Positions 29,184 to 38,786 of a stretch of 64,000 nt of DNA are shown here, in pieces; positions within the stretch are counted from its first letter, which is position 1; each line of letters begins with the position of its first letter. The stretch is from the NCBI RefSeq assembly GCF_001022965.1, contig NZ_LECZ01000027.1, positions 1 through 64,000 of the forward strand, read 5' to 3'. Position numbers and translations under genes: made by a program. The notes under the pieces are model-generated. The model saw nothing but the letters and a program-made list of their open reading frames with translations. It made no database searches and was not told the origin of the DNA. This stretch comes from Enterobacter genomosp. O (GTDB lineage Bacteria > Pseudomonadota > Gammaproteobacteria > Enterobacterales > Enterobacteriaceae).

Positions 29184-30431
29184 ATGGCGGATTTGTCGAG
29201 ACGGCGGTTTTTGCAGGCCAGTATGCTGGCGAGTGGCGCAATGCTGTTACCGGGTGTCATGCAGGCCGCATGGGCGGCAGGCTCGGATAAACCGGAGCAG
29301 GAAACGATACGCATCGGGTTTATCCCGCTGACCGACTGCGCGCCGGTGGTTATCGCGGCGCTGAAAGGGTTTGATAAAAAATACGGCATTACCATCGTGC
29401 CCACCAAAGAGGCGAGCTGGGCGGCGGTGCGCGACAAGCTGGTGGCGGGCGAGCTGGATGCCGCGCACATACTCTACGGTCTGCTGTACGGGCTGGAGCT
29501 GGGTATTGCCGGTAAGCCGCAGCAGATGGCGAACCTGATGACCCTTAACCAGAACGGCCAGGCGATTACCCTCTCAGGCGATCTGGCGGAGAAGGGCGTT
29601 CGCGACCTCGATGGCCTGAAAAAGCTGATTGGGCAGCAGGCGCCCGGCACGTACACCTTCGCGCACACCTTCCCGACGGGTACACACGCCATGTGGCTTT
29701 ACTACTGGCTGGCCAGCGCGGGCATTAACCCGTTTGACGATGTTCGCACCGTGGTGGTACCGCCGCCGCAGATGGTGATGAACATGCGCATCGGCAATAT
29801 GGTCGGCTTTTGCGTCGGCGAGCCGTGGAACGCGCGCGCCATCAACGACCGCATCGGCTTCACCGCCGCCACGTCGCAGTCCATCTGGGCCGATCATCCG
29901 GAAAAAATCCTCGGCACGCGTCGCGAGTGGGTGGAGAAAAACCCGCATACCGCGCGAGCGCTGGTCAGCGCGGTACTGGAGGCGGCGCGCTGGATTGATG
30001 CTTCCCCGGAAAACAAACGCGAGACCGCGCAGATCCTCTCCCGCCGCGCGTGGCTGAACACCAAAGAACAGTACCTCACCGGTCGGATGCTGGGCGAGTA
30101 CGACAACGGTCTGGACACGCGCTGGCAGGACGCCCACCCCATCCGCTTCTTTAACGAAGGGGCCGTCAGCTATCCGTATCTCTCCGACGGCATGTGGTTC
30201 TTAACCCAGTTCCGCCGCTGGGGCTTGCTTAAATCCGCGCCGGACTACGCGGGCATTGCACAGCGCATTAACCAGACCGCGGTCTGGCAGGATGCCGCCG
30301 CGGCGGTGGGAGGCATTACCGCACCGGCGTCACCGCTGCGCAGCAGCACATTGATGGACGACACCATCTGGAACGGTACCGACCCGGAAGGATACGCCAA
30401 CCGTTTCGCCATTCATCGTAAAGGGGCCTGA
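29184..30431 (+). CDS. nasF: nitrate ABC transporter substrate-binding protein
   Basis: This 415-residue periplasmic protein of the NrtA/NasF type binds nitrate and delivers it to the NasED transporter. The N-terminus is a Tat-type signal: SRRRFLQ at residues 5-11, then a hydrophobic stretch and MQAAWAAG. The body begins ETIRIGFIPLTDCAPVVIAALKGF, typical of the family. I chose the ATG at 29184, which follows CAGGAGTGGTC and starts the signal peptide. It is the first gene of the operon after the antitermination leader. Confidence 0.95.
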   Translation: MADLSRRRFLQASMLASGAMLLPGVMQAAWAAGSDKPEQETIRIGFIPLTDCAPVVIAALKGFDKKYGITIVPTKEASWAAVRDKLVAGELDAAHILYGLLYGLELGIAGKPQQMANLMTLNQNGQAITLSGDLAEKGVRDLDGLKKLIGQQAPGTYTFAHTFPTGTHAMWLYYWLASAGINPFDDVRTVVVPPPQMVMNMRIGNMVGFCVGEPWNARAINDRIGFTAATSQSIWADHPEKILGTRREWVEKNPHTARALVSAVLEAARWIDASPENKRETAQILSRRAWLNTKEQYLTGRMLGEYDNGLDTRWQDAHPIRFFNEGAVSYPYLSDGMWFLTQFRRWGLLKSAPDYAGIAQRINQTAVWQDAAAAVGGITAPASPLRSSTLMDDTIWNGTDPEGYANRFAIHRKGA

Positions 30432-30433
30432 TT

Positions 30434-31312
30434 ATGCAGCAACTGCAAAAGACGACATCACACGAGACGCCGGAGAGTGGGGAGGTGATTGTTCTGCCTC
30501 CGGTGCAGATTCGCCGCCGTACGCCGACGTTCGCGCGCCGGATTAACGGCATCCTTCAGCGCATCATTCCGGCGTTTCTGGGGCTGGGGCTGCTGGTGGT
30601 GCTCTGGCAGCTGGCGGCGATCAACAGCAAAGGATTCCCGACGCCGCTCAGCACCCTGGATTCGGCACTCACGCTGTTCGCCGATCCGTTTTACCGTGAC
30701 GGACCCAACGACATGGGCATCGGCTGGAACGTGCTCGCCTCACTGCAGCGCGTGGCGGTGGGCTTTGGCCTGGCCGCGCTCGCCGGGATCCCGCTCGGCT
30801 TCCTGATTGGTCGCTTCACCTTTTTCTCGCGCATGTTCAGCCCGCTCATCGCGCTGTTGCGCCCTGTCAGCCCGCTGGCCTGGCTGCCCATCGGCCTGCT
30901 GCTGTTCCAGAAAGCGGAACCGGCCTCCAGCTGGACCATTTTTATCTGCTCAATCTGGCCGATGGTGATCAACACCGCCGAAGGGGTGCGCCGCATTCCG
31001 CAGGACTACCTCAACGTCGCCCGCGTACTGCAGCTCTCCGAGTGGACCATCATGCGCCGCATTCTCTTTCCCGCGGTGCTGCCGGCGGTGCTGACCGGGG
31101 TGCGCCTGTCCATCGGCATTGCCTGGCTGGTGATTGTCGCCGCCGAGATGCTGACCGGAGGCTTAGGGATTGGCTTCTGGATCTGGAACGAGTGGAACAA
31201 CCTCAACGTCGAAAACATTCTCATCGCCATTGTCATCATTGGCGTGGTCGGGTTACTGCTGGAGCAGGGGCTGATGCTTATCGCCCGCCGCTTTAGCTGG
31301 CAGGAAAAATAA
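30434..31312 (+). CDS. nasE: nitrate ABC transporter permease
   Basis: This 292-residue inner-membrane permease of the NrtB/SsuC group has about six helices after a 35-residue cytoplasmic start. The EAA-type loop is visible as VRRIPQDYLNVARVLQLSEWTIMRRILFPAVLPAVLTG. It starts 2 bp after nasF and works with nasD and nasF as a nitrate importer. Confidence 0.94.
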   Translation: MQQLQKTTSHETPESGEVIVLPPVQIRRRTPTFARRINGILQRIIPAFLGLGLLVVLWQLAAINSKGFPTPLSTLDSALTLFADPFYRDGPNDMGIGWNVLASLQRVAVGFGLAALAGIPLGFLIGRFTFFSRMFSPLIALLRPVSPLAWLPIGLLLFQKAEPASSWTIFICSIWPMVINTAEGVRRIPQDYLNVARVLQLSEWTIMRRILFPAVLPAVLTGVRLSIGIAWLVIVAAEMLTGGLGIGFWIWNEWNNLNVENILIAIVIIGVVGLLLEQGLMLIARRFSWQEK

Positions 31313-31321
31313 GGAGCGAAG

Positions 31322-32110
31322 ATGAAACCGATAATTCAGGTCCAGGCCGTGAGCCAGCGTTTTTCCACCGCCAGCGGCGAGTTTCTGGCGCTGCAGAACG
31401 TCTCTTTTGATATTCACGAAGGCGAAACCGTGAGCCTGATTGGCCACTCCGGCTGCGGCAAATCGACGCTGCTGAACCTTATCGCCGGCATTACCCTGCC
31501 GACGGAAGGCGGGCTGATTTGCGACAACCGTGAAATTGCCGGGCCAGGGCCGGAGCGTGCCGTGGTCTTTCAGAACCATTCGCTGCTGCCGTGGCTTACC
31601 TGCTTCGACAACGTTGCCCTGGCGGTGAATCACGTGTTTCGCCACACCATGAGCAAGGCGGAGCGCCGGGAGTGGATTGAACACAATCTCGATCGCGTGC
31701 AGATGGGGCACGCCATGCATAAGCGCCCAGGGGAGATCTCCGGCGGCATGAAACAGCGCGTCGGGATTGCCCGCGCGCTGGCGATGAAGCCGAAAGTGCT
31801 GCTGATGGACGAGCCGTTCGGCGCGCTGGATGCGCTGACCCGCGCCCATCTGCAGGACTCGGTGATGCAGATCCAGCAGGCGCTCAACACCACTATTGTG
31901 CTTATCACCCACGACGTGGACGAGGCGGTGCTGCTCTCCGATCGCGTGCTGATGATGACCAACGGCCCGGCGGCGACCGTCGGGGAGATCCTGAACGTTG
32001 ACCTGCCGCGCCCGCGTAACCGGGTGCAGCTGGCGGACGACAGCCGCTATCACCATCTGCGTCAGCAGATCCTGCATTTCCTCTATGAAAAACAGCCCAA
32101 AGCGGCGTAA
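31322..32110 (+). CDS. nasD: nitrate ABC transporter ATP-binding protein
   Basis: This 262-residue ATPase has Walker A GHSGCGKSTLLN (about 42-53), the signature ISGGMKQRVGIARAL, Walker B VLLMDEPFGALD, and the switch His in LITHDVDEA. It energises nitrate import by NasFE. A clear ribosome site (AAGGAGCGAAG) precedes the ATG, and the gene follows nasE by 9 bp. Confidence 0.95.
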   Translation: MKPIIQVQAVSQRFSTASGEFLALQNVSFDIHEGETVSLIGHSGCGKSTLLNLIAGITLPTEGGLICDNREIAGPGPERAVVFQNHSLLPWLTCFDNVALAVNHVFRHTMSKAERREWIEHNLDRVQMGHAMHKRPGEISGGMKQRVGIARALAMKPKVLLMDEPFGALDALTRAHLQDSVMQIQQALNTTIVLITHDVDEAVLLSDRVLMMTNGPAATVGEILNVDLPRPRNRVQLADDSRYHHLRQQILHFLYEKQPKAA

Positions 32111-32120
32111 CGAGGCAGCC

Positions 32121-35100
32121 ATGACGCGACTGATCGTTATCGGCAATGGGATGGCAGCAGCCCGGCTGATTGCCTCGCTGACGGAGCGTGCTCCCGGTCG
32201 CTTCGCGATTACCGTGCTGGGCGATGAGCCTGAACACGCGTACAACCGCATCCTGCTCTCTCCGGTGCTGGCCGGGGAAAAACAGGCGGAGCAGATCCGC
32301 CTGCAGGATGACGCCTGGTATGAGGCCCGGGGGGTGAGGGTGCGAAGGGGAGAAAAGGTGCTCGCGGTAGATGTGGCGAATCGGCTGGTCCGTACTGCAC
32401 AAACCACGCTGGCCTGGGATGAGCTGGTGTTTGCCACCGGTTCAACGCCGTTTGTGCCCCCCATCCCCGGCGGCGACGCGTCTCATGTGTTTACCTTTCG
32501 TCGGCTGGCGGATATCGACGCGATTCAGACCCTCTCCGGCCCGGCGGTGGTGCTGGGCGGCGGCGTGCTCGGCGTTGAGGCTGCGGCGGCGCTCGCAAAC
32601 AGTTGTGACAACGTCACGCTGGTGCATCGCGGGGCGTGGCTGATGGAACAACAGCTGGATCGGAAGGCTGGCTTCCTGCTCGAGGAGGCGCTGGCTGAGC
32701 GCGGGGTGCGCTGCGCGCTGTCGTCCGGGATTGCGTCCATCGCGGCGGATTCGGTGACGTTATCTGACGGTAAGCGAATGAGCGCCGCACGGGTGGTGCT
32801 GACAACGGGGGTACTGCCCAACATCTCACTGGCAAAAGCCAGCGGCGTCAGCTGCGCCCGCGGCATTGTGGTTAACCCGCAGATGCAGACCTCCGCGGCG
32901 AACGTCAGCGCCATTGGCGAATGCTGCGAGATCGACGGCCAGACCTTTGGCCTGGTTGCCCCCTGTCTGGCGCAGGCGGATATCCTCGCCGCGCGGCTGG
33001 CCGGCGCAGCCGTAGCGTCTTTTGCCCCAGCGGACAGCGGAATGCGGCTCAAGGTGACGGGAATCGAACTGTTCACCGCGGGGCGCGCCACGGAGCAGGC
33101 TGACGACGTGGTCTGGAGCGCATGGGATCCGCTGACCCGCCACTACCGACGCTTATTGATTCATCGCGGCGCGCTGGCTGGCGTGCTGCTGATGGGCGAC
33201 TGCCGCAGCGCGGCGACATTTACCGATTTACTGGCAACGGCTGCGCCCGCTCACGCGGACTGGCTGTTCGATCGTTTCACTACGCAACCGCAGGTTGCAG
33301 GACAGAACGCTATGACAAAACCTACTCTGGTGGTGGTTGGGCACGGTATGGTCGGCCACCATTTCCTCGAAGATTGCGTCAGCCGCAATTTGCATCAGCA
33401 GTATCAGATAGTCGTCTTTGGCGAGGAGCGCTATGCCGCCTATGACCGCGTGCATCTCTCCGAGTATTTTGGCGGCCGCAGCGCGGAGTCGCTCTCGCTG
33501 GTGGAAGGCGATTTCTTTGCCGACAACGGCATTGAGCTGCGCCTGTCGCAGCAGATCGTCGCTATCGATCGCGATGCACGCGTGGTGCGCACCGCCAGCG
33601 GGCATGAAACCCACTGGGACAAACTGGTGCTGGCGACCGGCTCATACCCGTTCGTCCCGCCCGTACCGGGCAACGATTTGCCGGGCTGCTTTGTCTACCG
33701 CACCCTTGACGATCTGGACGCGATTGCGGCCCATGCGGCAGGCTCCCGCCGCGGCGTGGTGATTGGCGGTGGATTGCTCGGGCTGGAAGCGGCCAACGCC
33801 CTGAAACAGCTGGGCCTGGAAACCCACGTGGTGGAGTTTGCCCCCAATCTGATGGCGGTCCAGCTCGACGGCGACGGCGCGGCGATGCTGCGCAAAAAAA
33901 TCGAGGCGCTGGGCGTTGGCGTTCACACCAGTAGAGCAACGACGGAGATCGCCCCCGCGGACGGCGGGCTGGTGCTTCGCTTCGCCGACGGCGAACAGCT
34001 GGAAACGGACATGGTGGTCTTTTCTGCGGGCATTCGCCCCCAGGATGCGCTGGCGCGCAGCAGCGGGCTGGCTATCGGCGAGCGCGGCGGGGTCTGCATT
34101 GATGACGGCTGCCGTACCTCCGATCCGGACGTGCTGGCCATCGGCGAATGCGCGCTGTGGGAGGGGAAAATCTTCGGACTGGTCGCGCCCGGCTATCAGA
34201 TGGCGCGGGTGGCCGCCGCCGCGCTGGCGGGTGAGGATAAAACCTTTACCGGCGCGGATATGAGCACCAAACTCAAGCTGCTGGGCGTGGACGTGGCGTC
34301 GTTCGGCGACGCTCACGGGCGTACGCCGGGCGCGCTGAGCTATCAGTGGACGCACGGCCCGCAGCAAATCTACAAGAAAATGGTGGTGAGCCACGACGGA
34401 AAAACGCTGCTTGGCGGCGTGCTGGTGGGCGATGCTAGCGAATACGCCACCCTGGTGCAGATGATGCTCAACGGGATAGCTCTGCCAAAAGAGCCGGAGA
34501 CGCTGATTTTACCCGCGTCGTCCGGCAGCGCGCCAAAAGCGCTCGGCGTGGCGGCGCTGCCGGAAAGCGCGCAAATCTGCTCCTGTCATAACGTCAGCAA
34601 AGGCAATATCTGCCGGGCGGTGAGCGCCGGCGCGACGGAGATGGGGGCCATTAAACAGTGTACGAAAGCAGCCACCGGCTGCGGGGGTTGTAGCGCACTG
34701 GTGAAGCAGGTGATGGAGTTCCAGCTTTCCGCGCAGGGCGTGGAGGTGAAAAAGGATATCTGCGAGCACTTCCCGTACTCGCGCCAGGAGATTTACCACC
34801 TGGTGCGCGTTAACCATATCCGCACCTTCGACCAGCTGATTAGCCGCTACGGGCAGGGGCACGGATGTGAGATCTGCAAGCCGCTGGTGGGGTCGGTGCT
34901 GGCCTCATGCTGGAATGAATACCTGCTGAAACCGTCACACCTACCGCTGCAGGACACCAACGACCGCTATTTTGCCAACATCCAGAAGGACGGGACTTAC
35001 TCCATCGTGCCGCGCATGCCCGCAGGGGAAGTGACCGCTGACGGGCTGATTGCCATCGGCCAGATTGCGAAACGCTACAGCCTTTACAGCAAAATCACCG

Positions 35101-36110
35101 GCGGCCAGCGTATCGACCTCTTTGGTGCCACCCTTGAGCAGCTGCCGGAGATCTGGCAGGCGCTGGTGGAGGCCGGGTTTGAAACCGGGCATGCCTACGG
35201 GAAATCCCTGCGCACGGTGAAATCCTGCGTCGGGTCGACGTGGTGTCGCTACGGGGTGCAGGACTCCACCGGCCTCGCGGTCAGGCTGGAGCACCGCTAC
35301 AAAGGCCTGCGCGCGCCGCACAAAATCAAAATGGCCGTCTCGGGCTGTACCCGCGAATGCGCCGAGGCGCAGAGTAAAGACGTCGGGGTCATCGCCACGG
35401 ACAAAGGCTGGAACCTCTATCTGTGCGGTAACGGCGGCATGAAGCCGCGCCATGCGGATCTCTTCGCCAGCGATCTGGACGACGAAACGCTGATCCGCAC
35501 CGTAGACCGTTTCCTGATGTTCTACATCCGCACGGCGGATCGCCTGCAGCGTACCAGCACCTGGATGGATAACCTGGAAGGCGGTCTCGACTATCTGCGG
35601 GAGGTAATCCTTAACGACAGCCTGGGCATCGCCCACGAGCTGGAGCAGGAGATGGCCCGGGTGGTGGAAACCTACCAGTGCGAATGGCAGACAACGCTTA
35701 ACGATCCGAACCGTCTGGCGCTGTTCCGCACCGCCGTGAATGACGCCGCAGCGGATCGCAACACGCGCTGGCAGGAAATTTGCGGCATCGACGACATTCC
35801 GGAGCAGGCGGGCATTGGCGCGCGGCTTGGGCGTAAGCCGATTGCGCTGTTCCGCTTTGGTGAGTTCGTTTACGCACTCGACGATCGGGAGCCGGGCAGC
35901 AGCGCGAACGTGCTTTCCCGCGGCATTCTTGGCGATGCGGCGGGGGAGCCGGTGGTGATCTCTCCGATGTATAAGCAGCGCATTCGCCTGCGCGACGGCT
36001 GTCAGGTCGATAACGGCGAACCTGCGGTGCGCGCCTGGCCGGTCAAAATTGAAGACGGCAAAGTGTGGGTCGGAAACGACGCCCTGGTGATGCGTGCGGA
36101 GGCCTCATGA
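32121..36110 (+). CDS. nasB: NasC-NasB fusion: NADH oxidoreductase module joined to assimilatory nitrite reductase with NirD tail
   Basis: One open frame of 1329 residues joins parts that are separate genes in Klebsiella. Residues 1-397 are an FAD/NAD(P)H oxidoreductase (MTRLIVIGNGMAAARL; ATGSTPFVPPIPG), equivalent to NasC, which feeds electrons to nitrate reductase. From Met398 follows a complete NirB-type nitrite reductase: a second FAD/NADH module (LVVVGHGMVGHHF; ATGSYPFVPPVPG), a BFD-like [2Fe-2S] site with C820, C822, C854 and C857, and the siroheme-[4Fe-4S] site with C1036, C1042, C1076 and C1080. The last part from about 1215 is a NirD-like Rieske fold without the Cys/His ligands. No stop or frameshift separates the parts. 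The gene starts 10 bp after nasD and overlaps nasA by 4 bp. Confidence 0.9.
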   Translation: MTRLIVIGNGMAAARLIASLTERAPGRFAITVLGDEPEHAYNRILLSPVLAGEKQAEQIRLQDDAWYEARGVRVRRGEKVLAVDVANRLVRTAQTTLAWDELVFATGSTPFVPPIPGGDASHVFTFRRLADIDAIQTLSGPAVVLGGGVLGVEAAAALANSCDNVTLVHRGAWLMEQQLDRKAGFLLEEALAERGVRCALSSGIASIAADSVTLSDGKRMSAARVVLTTGVLPNISLAKASGVSCARGIVVNPQMQTSAANVSAIGECCEIDGQTFGLVAPCLAQADILAARLAGAAVASFAPADSGMRLKVTGIELFTAGRATEQADDVVWSAWDPLTRHYRRLLIHRGALAGVLLMGDCRSAATFTDLLATAAPAHADWLFDRFTTQPQVAGQNAMTKPTLVVVGHGMVGHHFLEDCVSRNLHQQYQIVVFGEERYAAYDRVHLSEYFGGRSAESLSLVEGDFFADNGIELRLSQQIVAIDRDARVVRTASGHETHWDKLVLATGSYPFVPPVPGNDLPGCFVYRTLDDLDAIAAHAAGSRRGVVIGGGLLGLEAANALKQLGLETHVVEFAPNLMAVQLDGDGAAMLRKKIEALGVGVHTSRATTEIAPADGGLVLRFADGEQLETDMVVFSAGIRPQDALARSSGLAIGERGGVCIDDGCRTSDPDVLAIGECALWEGKIFGLVAPGYQMARVAAAALAGEDKTFTGADMSTKLKLLGVDVASFGDAHGRTPGALSYQWTHGPQQIYKKMVVSHDGKTLLGGVLVGDASEYATLVQMMLNGIALPKEPETLILPASSGSAPKALGVAALPESAQICSCHNVSKGNICRAVSAGATEMGAIKQCTKAATGCGGCSALVKQVMEFQLSAQGVEVKKDICEHFPYSRQEIYHLVRVNHIRTFDQLISRYGQGHGCEICKPLVGSVLASCWNEYLLKPSHLPLQDTNDRYFANIQKDGTYSIVPRMPAGEVTADGLIAIGQIAKRYSLYSKITGGQRIDLFGATLEQLPEIWQALVEAGFETGHAYGKSLRTVKSCVGSTWCRYGVQDSTGLAVRLEHRYKGLRAPHKIKMAVSGCTRECAEAQSKDVGVIATDKGWNLYLCGNGGMKPRHADLFASDLDDETLIRTVDRFLMFYIRTADRLQRTSTWMDNLEGGLDYLREVILNDSLGIAHELEQEMARVVETYQCEWQTTLNDPNRLALFRTAVNDAAADRNTRWQEICGIDDIPEQAGIGARLGRKPIALFRFGEFVYALDDREPGSSANVLSRGILGDAAGEPVVISPMYKQRIRLRDGCQVDNGEPAVRAWPVKIEDGKVWVGNDALVMRAEAS

Positions 36111-38584
36111 CGGAAACCCGGACAACGTGCCCCTACTGCGGGGTCGGCTGCGGCGTGGTCGCCCGCGTGGAAGGCAAAACGGTCACCGTTCGGGGGGATG
36201 AAGCCCATCCCGCGAATGCTGGACGGCTGTGCGTGAAAGGGTCAGCCCTGGGGGAAACGACGGGCCTGCAGGGGCGATTGCTGCACCCCGTGGTTGACGG
36301 CGTTGAGGTGGGCTGGGCGCAGGCGCTGGGAGCGGCAGGCGAACGGCTGCGGGACATCATCGACGCTTATGGGCCGCAGGCGGTGGCGTTTTACGCGTCC
36401 GGGCAGTTGCTTACCGAGGACTACTACGCCGCCAATAAGCTGATGAAAGGGTTTATCGGCGCGGCAAACATTGATACCAACTCCCGGCTGTGCATGTCGT
36501 CGGCGGTGGTTGGCTATAAACGCGCCTTCGGTGAAGACGTCGTGCCGTGCAGCTACGAGGATATGGAAAACAGCGATCTGGTGGTGCTGGCTGGCTCAAA
36601 CGCGGCCTGGACGCATCCGGTACTTTATCAGCGGCTGGTGCAGGCAAAGCACAACAACCCGGAGATGAAGGTGGTGGTCATCGACCCGCGCAGAACCGCC
36701 ACCTGTGATATTGCCGACCTCCATCTGGCGCTCGCGCCCGGCAGCGACGCCGGGCTGTTTGTCGGTCTGCTTAACGTGATTCAGGGAACGAACGCATGGC
36801 CGATATCCCGCGTGGCGGCGTTTTGCGGCCTCTCGCCGCAGGATATTGGCACGTTTTACGACTGGTTTATGACGGCGCCCCGGGCAGTTACGCTCTACAC
36901 CATGGGGATTAACCAGTCCTCCAGCGGCAGCGACAAATGCAGCGCCATCATTAACGTTCACCTTGCCAGCGGGAAATTTAACCGTCCGGGCTGCGGCCCG
37001 TTTTCGCTGACCGGACAGCCTAACGCGATGGGCGGAAGGGAAGTGGGCGGGCTGGCAAATCAGCTGGCGGCGCACATGCACTTTGAGCCAGAGGATCTCT
37101 CGCGGGTGGCGCGTTTCTGGGGAACGGAACGGCTAGCGCAAACCCCGGGGCTGATGGCGGTGGATCTGTTTGACGCCATTGCCCGCGGCGAGGTGAAGGC
37201 GGTGTGGATCATGGGCACCAACCCTGCGGTCTCGCTGCCGGACAGCCACGCGGTGTGTCAGGCGCTGGCTGGCTGCCCGCTGGTGATTGTCTCTGAGGTG
37301 ATGAACGATACCGACACCGGTCGGTTTGCCCATATTCGCCTTCCGGCGCTGGGCTGGGGAGAAAAGGACGGCACGGTCACTAACTCGGAACGGCGCATTT
37401 CGCGCCAGCGCGCGTTTCTGCCCGCGCCGGGTGAGGCAAAGCCAGACTGGTGGATCGTCGCGCAGGTGGCAAAGCAGCTGGGCTACGGCGACGCGTTTGC
37501 CTGGCAACATCCGCACGAGATTTTTTGCGAGCATGCGGCGCTTACGGCCTTTGAAAATGACGGCGCGCGGGCGCTAAACCTCCATGACCTGTCTGCGCTG
37601 ACCCGTGAGGAGTGGCAGCGGCTTGAGCCCTATCAGTGGCCGACGGGGGATTTTCCGCGTCGAAACATCGTCCCCGTTAACCCTCTGTCGCACGGCGCGA
37701 CGGTCAGCGCATTATATCCGCTGATTCTCAACACCGGGCGCATCCGCGATCAGTGGCACACCATGACCCGAACGGGATACGTGGCCAGACTGATGCAGCA
37801 TATCGCCGAACCGTTTGTTGAGGTTTGCCCCGCGGACGCCGTTCGGTTTTCCCTGTGCGACGGCCAGCTGGCGCGCATCAGCTCGCCGCGCGGCGTCATG
37901 GTGGCCAGAGTCCGCGTCAGCGGCGGACAGCGCGAAGGGGAGGTTTTTGCCCCGATGCACTGGAACGCCGGGTTTGCCCGCCAGGGAAAGGTGAATGCGC
38001 TCGTGGAAGGGCGCTGCGATCCGATTTCGGGCCAGCCGGAGAGTAAACAAACTGCCGTCAGAATCATGCCCTGGCAGCCCGCCTGGCAGGGGGAACTCTA
38101 CGCCCGCGAACGGCTGGAAATGCCCGCTTCGGTTTACTGGTGGCGCAAAGCGTCACGCCTGACGGTGGCGGGCGATAAACCGCTGCTGTCGTGGGTAATG
38201 GATTACGCCAGCGGCCGGGCCTGGCAACTGCAGATTGCTCAGACCGGAGAGCGCAGCAGCGTGCTGGCCTGGCATGAAGGCCAGCTGATGCTGGGTTTCT
38301 GGGAGGGCACCGCGCTACCGGCGCTGGCGCATGCGGTGATAGAAGCCGCTTTTCAGTCACCACCCTCAACGCCTGCTGCGCGCCATGCGCTGCTTAACGG
38401 GCAGGGCACCGGCAAGGCGGCGGATCCGGGACGCATTGTCTGTAGCTGTTTCAGCGTCGGGGAAAACGCGATACGGGAGGCGATTGCCGGAGGGTGTGAT
38501 TCCGTCACCGCGCTGGGGGCGACGCTGCGCTGTGGTACAAACTGTGGCTCCTGCGTGCCGGAGCTGAAAGGACTGTTTGGATAG
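36107..38584 (+). CDS. nasA: assimilatory nitrate reductase catalytic subunit
   Basis: This 825-residue molybdopterin enzyme reduces nitrate to nitrite in the cytoplasm. The N-terminal [4Fe-4S] site is TTCPYCGVGCGVVARV with the fourth Cys in GRLCVKG; the bis-MGD domains follow (YASGQLLTEDYYAANKLMKGF; MGTNPAVSLPDS). The C-terminal 60 residues hold a BFD-like [2Fe-2S] site (IVCSCFSVGEN and CGTNCGSC), which probably takes electrons from the NasC-type module. The ATG at 36107 overlaps the preceding stop as ATGA, so translation is coupled. Confidence 0.95.
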   Translation: MTETRTTCPYCGVGCGVVARVEGKTVTVRGDEAHPANAGRLCVKGSALGETTGLQGRLLHPVVDGVEVGWAQALGAAGERLRDIIDAYGPQAVAFYASGQLLTEDYYAANKLMKGFIGAANIDTNSRLCMSSAVVGYKRAFGEDVVPCSYEDMENSDLVVLAGSNAAWTHPVLYQRLVQAKHNNPEMKVVVIDPRRTATCDIADLHLALAPGSDAGLFVGLLNVIQGTNAWPISRVAAFCGLSPQDIGTFYDWFMTAPRAVTLYTMGINQSSSGSDKCSAIINVHLASGKFNRPGCGPFSLTGQPNAMGGREVGGLANQLAAHMHFEPEDLSRVARFWGTERLAQTPGLMAVDLFDAIARGEVKAVWIMGTNPAVSLPDSHAVCQALAGCPLVIVSEVMNDTDTGRFAHIRLPALGWGEKDGTVTNSERRISRQRAFLPAPGEAKPDWWIVAQVAKQLGYGDAFAWQHPHEIFCEHAALTAFENDGARALNLHDLSALTREEWQRLEPYQWPTGDFPRRNIVPVNPLSHGATVSALYPLILNTGRIRDQWHTMTRTGYVARLMQHIAEPFVEVCPADAVRFSLCDGQLARISSPRGVMVARVRVSGGQREGEVFAPMHWNAGFARQGKVNALVEGRCDPISGQPESKQTAVRIMPWQPAWQGELYARERLEMPASVYWWRKASRLTVAGDKPLLSWVMDYASGRAWQLQIAQTGERSSVLAWHEGQLMLGFWEGTALPALAHAVIEAAFQSPPSTPAARHALLNGQGTGKAADPGRIVCSCFSVGENAIREAIAGGCDSVTALGATLRCGTNCGSCVPELKGLFG

Positions 38585-38595
38585 CGGTGTAAGGG

Positions 38596-38677
38596 TGTCA
38601 GGTGGCGGCTGCGCCTTACCTGACCTACAAATTCGTGCCGCCCCGTAGGTCAGGTAAGGCGCAGCCGCCACCCGACA
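38596..38677. repeat. inverted pair of REP-like elements
   Basis: Two arms of 33 bp (38596-38628 and 38645-38677) are reverse complements with a single mismatch, and the inner 28 bp match perfectly. The loop is 16 bases. The unit, beginning GGTGGCGGCTGCGCC, is the enterobacterial REP type; a single copy of the same family occurs at 52835-52867. It lies between nasA and ychO and could stabilise or terminate the nas transcript. Confidence 0.88.
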
Positions 38678-38786
38678 ATAATGTTCAGGATAATCCTGGA
38701 TTTTCCGTTAAGCCTGCATTTCACTGCTTATCGCGTTAACATAAAAAGAATTGCCTTATGAACACAGGTTCTTATTTACGACGTTG

